A stretch of DNA of 64,000 nt from Triticum aestivum. Taxonomy: Eukaryota > Streptophyta > Magnoliopsida > Poales > Poaceae. The translations under genes and the position numbers were made by a program. Below are positions 57,725 to 64,000 of this stretch, one piece after another; positions within the stretch are counted from its first letter, which is position 1, and every line of letters begins with the position of its first letter. A model generated the notes under the pieces. That model was given only the letters and a program-made list of their open reading frames with translations, was not told the DNA's origin and searched no databases. The stretch lies in contig NC_057802.1 in assembly GCF_018294505.1 (NCBI RefSeq), positions 308,004,961 through 308,068,960 on the forward strand, given 5' to 3'.

Positions 57725-60120
57725 ATTCATTTAAGTCAAAGAATAATTGTTGTTTTATTTACATGAATAAAGCCTTCTATGGTCATACACTCAATGTAAA
57801 TGGTTTATTGAATCTCGATCGTAGTGATACACATATTCATTATATTGAAGCCAAAAGATGAAAAGTTAATAATGATAGTGCAACTTATTTGTGGCACTGC
57901 CGTTTAAGTCATATTAGTGTAAAGCGCATGAAGAAACTCCATGTTGATGGGCTTTTGGAATCACTTGATGCTTGCGAACCATGCCGCATGGGCAAGATGA
58001 CTAAGACTCCGTTCTCTGGAACAATGGAGCGAGCAACTGACTTGTTGGAAATAATACATACTGATGTATGCGGTCCGATGAGTGTTGAGGCTCACGGCGG
58101 GTATCATTATTTTCTGACCTTCACAGATGATTTGAGCAGATATAAGTATATCTACTTGATGAAACATAAGTCTGAAACATTTGAAAAGTTCAAAGAATTT
58201 TAGAGTGAAGTGGAAAATCATCGTAACAAGAAAATAGAGTTTCTACGATCTGATCGTGAAGGTGAATATTTGAGTTACGAGTTTGGTCTTCATTTGAAAC
58301 AATGTGGAATAGTTTCGCAACTCACGCCACCTGGAACATCACAACGTAATGGTGTGTCCGAACATCGTAACCGCACTTTATTGGATATGGTGCAATTTAT
58401 GATGTCTCTTATCGATTTACCACTATCATTTTGGGGTTATGCATTAGAGACAGCTGCATTCACGTTAAATAGGGCATCATCTAAATCCGTTGAGATGACA
58501 CCATATGAACTGTGGTTTAGCAAGAAACCTAAGCTGTCGTTTCTTAAAATTTGGGGCTGTGATTCTTATGTGAAAAAGTTTCAACCTGATAAGCTTGTTG
58601 GGTACACCTTCTATCACAGATCCGAAGGCAAGATATTCCTTGTTAAGAATGGATCCTTTCTAGAGAAGAAGTTTCTCTCGAAAAAAGTGAGTGGGAGGAA
58701 TGTAGAACTTGATGAGGTAATTGTACCTTCTCCCGAATTGGAAAGTAGTTCATCACAGAAATCAATTCCAGTGATTCCTACACCAATTAAGTGAGGAGGC
58801 TAATGATGATGATCATGAAACTTCAGATCAAGTTACTACCGAACCTCGTGGGTCAACCAGAGTATGGTCCGCACTAGAGTGGTACGGTAATCCTTTCTGG
58901 AAGTCATGTTACTAGACCATGACGAACCTACGAACTATGAGGAAGCGATGATGAGCCCAGATTCCATGAAATGGCTTGAGGCCATGAAATCTGAGATGGG
59001 ATCCATGTATGAGAACAAAGTATGGACTTTGACTGACTTGCCCGATGATCGGCAAGCCATTGAGAATAAATGGATCTTCAAGAGGAAGATGGACGCTGAT
59101 AGTAGTGTTATTATCTACAAAGCTCGAATTGTCGCAAAAAGTTTTCGACAAGTTCAAGGTGTTGACTACGATAAGATTTTCTCATTCGTAGCGATGCTCA
59201 AGTCTGTCCGAATCATGTTAGCAATTGCCACGTTTTATGAAATCTGGCAAATGGATGTCAAAACTGCATTCCTTAATGGATTTCTTAAAGAAGAGTTGTA
59301 TATGATACAACCAGAAGGTTTTGTCAATCCAAAAGGCGCTAACAAAATATGCAAGCTCCAGCGATCCATCTATGGACTGGTGCAAGCATCTCAAAGTTGG
59401 AATATACGCTTTGATAAGTTGATCAAAGCATATAGTTTTATACAGAGTTGCGGTGAAGCCTGTATTTACAAGAAAGTGAGTGGGAGCACTACAGGCTTTC
59501 TGATAAGTATATGTGAATGACATATTGTTGATCGGAAATGATGTAAAATTTTCTGGAAAGCATAAAGGAGTGTTTGAAAGGAGTTTTTCAAAGAAAGACC
59601 TCGGTGAAGCTGCTTACATATTGAGCATCAAGATCTATAGAGATAGATCAAGACGCTTGATATTTTTTTTCAATGAGTACATACCTTGACAAGTTTTTGA
59701 AGTAGTTCAAAATGGAAGAGTCAAAGAAAGAGTTCTTCCCTATGTTGCAAGGTGTGAAGTTGAGTAAAGACTCAAAACCCGACCACGACAGAAAATAGAA
59801 AGAGAATTCCCTATGCCTCAGTCATAGGTTCTATAAAGTATGCTATGTTGTGTACCAGACCTATTGTGTACCTCACCATGAGTTTGGCAAGAGGGTACAA
59901 TAGTGATCCAGGAGTGGATCACTGGACAGCGGTCAAAATTATCCTTAGTGGAATAAGGACATGTTTCTCGATTATGGAGGTGACAAAAAGTTCGTCGTAA
60001 AGGGTTACGTCGATGCAAGCTTTGACACTGATCTGGATGACTCTAAGTCTCAATCTGGATACATATTGAAAGTGGGAGCGATTAGCTAGAGTAGCTACGT
60101 GCAGAGCATTGTAGACATAG
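57725..60120 (+). pseudogene. Partial pol of Copia E (integrase, reverse transcriptase)
   Basis: Order: end of protease, GAG-preintegrase (WHCRLSHISVKRMKKLH, 57889 on) and integrase core (HTDVCGPMSVEAHGGYHYF). TAG at 58201-58203 interrupts before FLRSDREGEYLSYEF and the catalytic-Glu region QRNGVSEHRNRTLLD. The integrase C-terminus (YELWFSKKPKLSFLK) loses part of the usual segment after DKL. Reverse transcriptase covers 58906-59520 (WTLTDLPDDR, WQMDVKTAFLNGFLKEELYM, YGLVQASQSWN). A frameshift then follows near the catalytic site (VNDILLIGND around 59515-59545). RNase H after about 59850 is mostly deleted. Several stops and shifts make it non-functional. Confidence 0.9.
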
Positions 60121-60359
60121 AAAATTTGCAAAATACATACGGCTCTGAATGTGGCAGACCCGTTGACTAAACTTCTCTCACAAAGCAAAACATGATCACT
60201 CTTTGGGTGTTAATCACATAGCGATGTGAACTAGATTATTGACTCTAGTAAACCCTTTTGGGTATTAGTCACATGGAGATGTGAACTAATCACATAAAGA
60301 TGTGAACTATTGGTGTTAAATCACATGACGATGTGAACTAGATTATTGACTCTAGTGCT

Positions 60360-60369
60360 AGTGGGAGAC
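60360..60369 (+). other. Polypurine tract of Copia E
   Basis: AGTGGGAGAC directly precedes the LTR. Confidence 0.8.
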
Positions 60370-62119
60370 TGAAGGAAATATGCCCTAGAGGCAATAATAA
60401 AGTTGTTATTCATATTTTCTTATATCATGATAAATTTTTATTATTCATGCTATAATTGTATTAACCAGAAACTTGATACATGTGTGAATACATAGACAAA
60501 ACAAAGTGTCCCTAGTATGCCTCTACTAGACTAGCTCGTTAATCAAAGATGGTAAAGTTTCCTCACCATAGACATGTGTTGTCATTTGATGAACGGGATC
60601 ACATCATTTGAGAATGATGTGATGGACAAGACCCATCCGTTAGCTTAGCAAAATGATCGTATAGTTTTATTGCTAATGCTTTCATCATGACTTATACATG
60701 TTCCTCTGACTATGAGATTATGCAACTCCCGAATACCGGAGGAACACCTTGTGTGCTATCAAACGTCACAACATAACTGGGTGATTATAAAGATGCTCTA
60801 CAGGTGTCTCCGATGGTGTTTGTTGAGTTGGCATAGATCGAGATTAGGATTTGTCACTCCGTGCATCGGAGAGGTATCTCTGGGCCCACTCGGTAATGAT
60901 CATCACTATAAGCCTTGCAAGCAATGTGACTAATGACTTAGTTACGGGATGATGCATTACGGAACGAGTAAAGAGACTTGCCGGTAACGAGATTGAACTA
61001 GGTATGATGATACCGATGATCGAATCTCGGGCAAGTAACAAAGCGATGACAAAGGGAACAACGTATGTTGTTATGCGGTTTGACCGATAAAGATCTTCGT
61101 AGAATATGTAGGAGCCAATATGACCATCCAGGTTCTGCTATTGGTTATTGACTGGAGATGTGTCTCGGTCATGTCTACATAGTTCTCGAACCCGTAGGAT
61201 CCGCACGCTTAACGTCCGATGACGGTTTGTATTATATGAGTTATGTGATTTGGTGTCCGAATGTTGTTTGGAGTCCCGGATGAGATCACGAACATGACGA
61301 GGAGTCTCGAAATGGTCGAGAGGTAAAGATTCATATATAGGACGATAGTATTCGGACACCGAAAAGTGTTCTGGGGGTACCGGGTACGTATCGGGTCACC
61401 GGAAGGGGTTCCGAGCACCCCCGGCAAAGATATGGGCCTTATTGGGCCAAGGGCGGGACAGACCAGCCCCTAGTGGGCTGGTGCGCCCCATATATGCCAA
61501 ATAGGAGGAGAAGGAAGGAGGGGAAGAGAGAAAGGAAAGAGGAGGATTCGGCCTCCCCTTCCCTTCTCTCCCCCCTCTCTTTCCTTCCTCCTCAACACTT
61601 CTGGAAGGGGGGAGGCCGAATTAGACAAGGCCCCAAGTAGGATTCCTCCTACTTGGGCGCGCCCTTGCTTCTCCCCTCCCCCTCCCACCTATATATACGT
61701 GGGGAGGGGGCGCCTAGAACACACAACAAACATTGTTAGCCGTGTGCGGCGCCCCCCTCCATAGTTTACGCCTCTGGTCATATTCACGTAGTGCTTAGGC
61801 GAAGCCCTGCGCGGATTAGTTCACCATCATCATCACCACGCCGTCGTGCTCACGAAACTCTCCCTCGACACTTTGCTGGATCAAGAGTTCAAGGGACGTC
61901 ATCGAGCTGAATGTGTGGAGAACTCGGAGGTGCTGTACGTTCGGTGCTTGGATCGGTCGGATCGTGAAGATGTTCGACTACATCAACCGCGTTACTAAAC
62001 GATTCCGCTTTCGGTCTACGAGGGTACGTGGACACACTCTCCCCGCTCATTGCTATACTTCTCCTAGATAGATCTTGCGTGATCGTAGGAAATTTTTTGA
62101 AATACTATCTTCCCCAATA
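60370..62119 (+). repeat. 3' LTR of Copia E
   Basis: 1750 bp beginning TGAAGGAAATATGCCCTAGA. A TATA box CTATATATACG lies at about 61689-61699. The LTR is the plus-strand counterpart of the LTRs of Copia A. Confidence 0.9.
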
Positions 62120-63195
62120 CAAAAGGACAAGATGGATTTCCCCCGGCAACCCCCTTGCCGGGGCGGCCTGCATAGCCCCGGCAAGAGCCTTGCCGGGGCG
62201 GCCTGCATAGCCCCGGCAAGAGCCTTGCCGGGGCAACTTGCGCAACACCAGCAAGGCCGCCACCCTTGAGCCTGAGAGCTCTGACACCATTGACAACGTC
62301 AAGACCAAGACTCGGGGGCGCCTGCGTAGTGGCATGCAGATCTTTGTGAGGACCAAAGGCCTGCAAGCCTAGATGTGAACCAGAAGACGAAGACCCCAGC
62401 AAGATCCTTGCCGGGGACGGCCAAAGACCCCCGGCAAGATCCTTGCCGGGGACGCCCGCGAGCCCCCGGCAAGACCCTTGCCGAGGACGCCCGCAAGACC
62501 CCGGAAAGACCCTTGCCGGGGGCGTCTACGGGGCCGAGGCCAGGCCCGCACCTACCAAAGTTTCGTTGCCCTGCGCCCGTTCCGACGGGGCAACCAGCAC
62601 ACCAACTAGGCGAGCACCTGCGTGGCAGCATGCAGCTTCTACGCCGACTAGCCAAGCACCCACGTGGTGGCATGCAGATCTTCGTGAAGACCCTGTCACC
62701 GCACCAGCTCAGCAACCAGCCAGCCAGCATGGCGCTGCATGCCTCGTGAGCGTGGACGCGTGTCGAAGCAAGGCGAGGCAGCGACAAACAGGACGAGCTT
62801 CATTGCTGTCCCCGATAAAGCAAGAAGGCATGTAGGTGGCACATTAAATGCGTTTGTCCTACCTTGCAAGGTGATAGACTTGTAACACTGTAGATACTTT
62901 CCACCTCCTGTGTGCCACTGTGGCGACCCCTTTGGCATATAAAAGGAGGCCCGAGGCCTACTGTGGAAGGATTCAGACTTTTTGGACTAGGCATGCACCG
63001 CAGCTAGTTCAAGAGCTCAAGAACACCAAATAAACATAGACAAGCAGGACTAGGGTTTTACGCATCATTTGTGGCTCGAACCTGGGTGAAAATACCCTCG
63101 CGTTGATCTTTTAGACCTGCTCTTTACGCAGCTCCACGCCCCGCCAACCGTAGAAGGGATTCCTCGGGATCCCATAGGTGTCGTTCACCCCGACA
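62120..63195 (+). repeat. 3' part of the 5' LTR of Gypsy F, with hairpin array
   Basis: The LTR ends CACCCCGACA at 63195, immediately before a primer site. A TATA box CATATAAAAGG lies at about 62937-62947. The LTR start is missing, cut at the Copia E border. It contains seven or so inverted repeats of the form CCCCGGCAAG...CTTGCCGGGG at 62140-62235 and 62391-62525, and the word TGGCATGCAG...ATCTTTGTGA twice. Confidence 0.7.
62140..62525. repeat. CCCCGGCAAG hairpin cluster
   Basis: Three hairpins occur between 62140 and 62235 and four between 62391 and 62525. Each has a 9-10 base stem CCCCGGCAAG/CTTGCCGGGG and a loop of three to six bases, with a few stem mismatches. Confidence 0.85.
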
Positions 63196-63197
63196 TC

Positions 63198-63220
63198 TTT
63201 GGCGCGCCAGGTAGGGGGCG
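63198..63220 (+). other. Primer binding site of Gypsy F
   Basis: TTTGGCGCGCCAGGTAGGGG, the same block as in Gypsy B, two bases after the LTR end. Confidence 0.7.
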
Positions 63221-64000
63221 CTGAGGCTGTGAAAATCTGGTCTAAAGGTTAGCGCATCGACTTCTTCACAGCCGAACCGCCCGTACCAGCACGGGCGGGC
63301 GACAGGGCGGCCACGGATGGTGGCGGAGGCGTGGCCCGTGAGCATCCACGACACTCTGGCAATCGGAGCCAGGCGAGCGTCGTTGTTCGTGTCTAAGACG
63401 ACGAGCCACACGCCGCTGGGTCCAAGGGTGGAGCCATGCTGCCCACGGGCGGCGCGGTGGCCTCCGGGAAGCCCCAGCTGACGCTTGCTCCGCGGTCTTC
63501 CCAGGCCGCGCATGGCGAGTAACGCCACGACGTCGGTGCCCCGGGCGCTGCCGCGGGAAGAGCCCTTTGCGTCACTCTCAAGACGCACCGGGCTAGCATG
63601 CGCGCCCAGACGCTGGCGGAAACGGCGTGCGACCGCGAGACCGTGATAGAGCTCTTTCTAACGTGGTTAGAAGTCGGAGCGCGTCACGATCCACGCAGCT
63701 TTCGCTGCCACCCACGCCAGCGGAAGCGTTGGCACGCGTGCAACTGCTCCTCGACTTTCCTAATGCCGCGGAGAAGCTCGACGAGTGGAGAGCCACCATT
63801 CGGAGCCTCATGAGCTTCGCAATAAAGACGAACCGCGACCAGCCGGACCCTCGTGTCGGTGCTCTATCGAGCCAGTGCACGCCGGCGGCGGAAGGACCAG
63901 AGACGCTGCGACCACGGTGCACTAGCCTCCCCCACGCCCGCAACAGCAGCCGCCGGCTCGTCGGGCCGATGCCCGCGACAACGTTTCCACGGCGTCGTCC
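63221..64000 (+). pseudogene. Leader and N-terminal gag of Gypsy F, running off the window
   Basis: After the primer site comes a GC-rich leader. From about 63680 one plus-strand frame reads LSLPPTPAEALARVQLLLDF then PNAAEKLDEWRATIRSLMSF and continues open to the window end. This resembles the N-terminal region upstream of the gag domain in Triticeae Gypsy elements. The start codon was not fixed and upstream frames are broken. Overlapping minus-strand frames are shadows of GC-rich DNA. Confidence 0.45.

Larger units (their letters stand above)
57725..62119 (+). mobile_element. Copia E (BARE-1/WIS/Angela group), 5' truncated, plus strand
   Basis: Only the 3' part is present: from late protease through integrase and reverse transcriptase, then a PPT (60360-60369) and one LTR (60370-62119). 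The 5' LTR, gag and most of the protease are missing. It is in the opposite orientation to Copias A and C. The LTR ends TTCCCCAATA where CA would be expected. No duplication can be given because the 5' end is missing. Confidence 0.9.

Overview
The window reads as a piece of a grass nuclear chromosome, most likely Triticeae (wheat, Aegilops or barley). The evidence is four copies or fragments of the BARE-1/WIS/Angela group of Copia retrotransposons, recognised from their LTR termini and gag-pol, together with Stowaway MITEs with the CTCCCT-type terminus, a CACTA transposon with GTGTGCGAT subterminal repeats, and Gypsy elements whose primer site begins TGGCGCGCCAGG. Almost everything is mobile DNA. 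The one clear and apparently intact host gene is an intronless ABCG half-transporter at 3176-4993 on the minus strand.

Layout. 1-780: AT-rich DNA with TTGCCATG-type motifs and a 23-base C run. 781-2211: a 5'-truncated LINE tail (zinc-binding and RNase H domains). 2212-6113: the ABCG gene and its flanks. 6114-6197: a Stowaway MITE. 7480-12890: three AT-rich degenerate arrays, a retroposon-like segment and a possible non-autonomous MULE. 12891-15319: nothing recognised. 15320-16481: a compact Helitron with both ends. 16893-36304: a Russian doll. A MULE-type MITE was split by a Copia element (16907-35318, minus strand, duplication CACAT). One LTR of that Copia took a 2.7-kb solo LTR (17614-20348, duplication GTGGC). 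The other took a 7.1-kb non-autonomous Gypsy (27750-34845, duplication TCGAT). 36305-37091: a Gypsy LTR remnant. 37092-46798: a Copia LTR split by a second, non-coding Copia (37620-46242). 46799 to about 57620: a CACTA element that has lost its far end. 57624-62119: a MITE fragment and a 5'-truncated plus-strand Copia. 62120-64000: a Gypsy LTR end, primer site and start of gag, running off the window.

The most interesting content is cargo inside the transposons. The Gypsy element carries, antisense to gag and with its own TATA box, an open frame resembling a plant B3 DNA-binding domain. It also keeps a collapsed, non-catalytic reverse-transcriptase remnant. The CACTA element carries a five-exon minus-strand gene with one B3-like and one further possible beta-barrel module. 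A ten-copy, roughly 500-bp tandem array with alternating monomer types separates this gene from a plus-strand open frame. Its left subterminal repeats are spaced exactly 84 bp apart, and downstream lies a 720-bp tandem duplication containing a 114-bp frame-neutral exon. All these cargo genes carry stops or frameshifts here, so the window shows decayed copies. Family assignments rest on recognition by eye; no database search was run.
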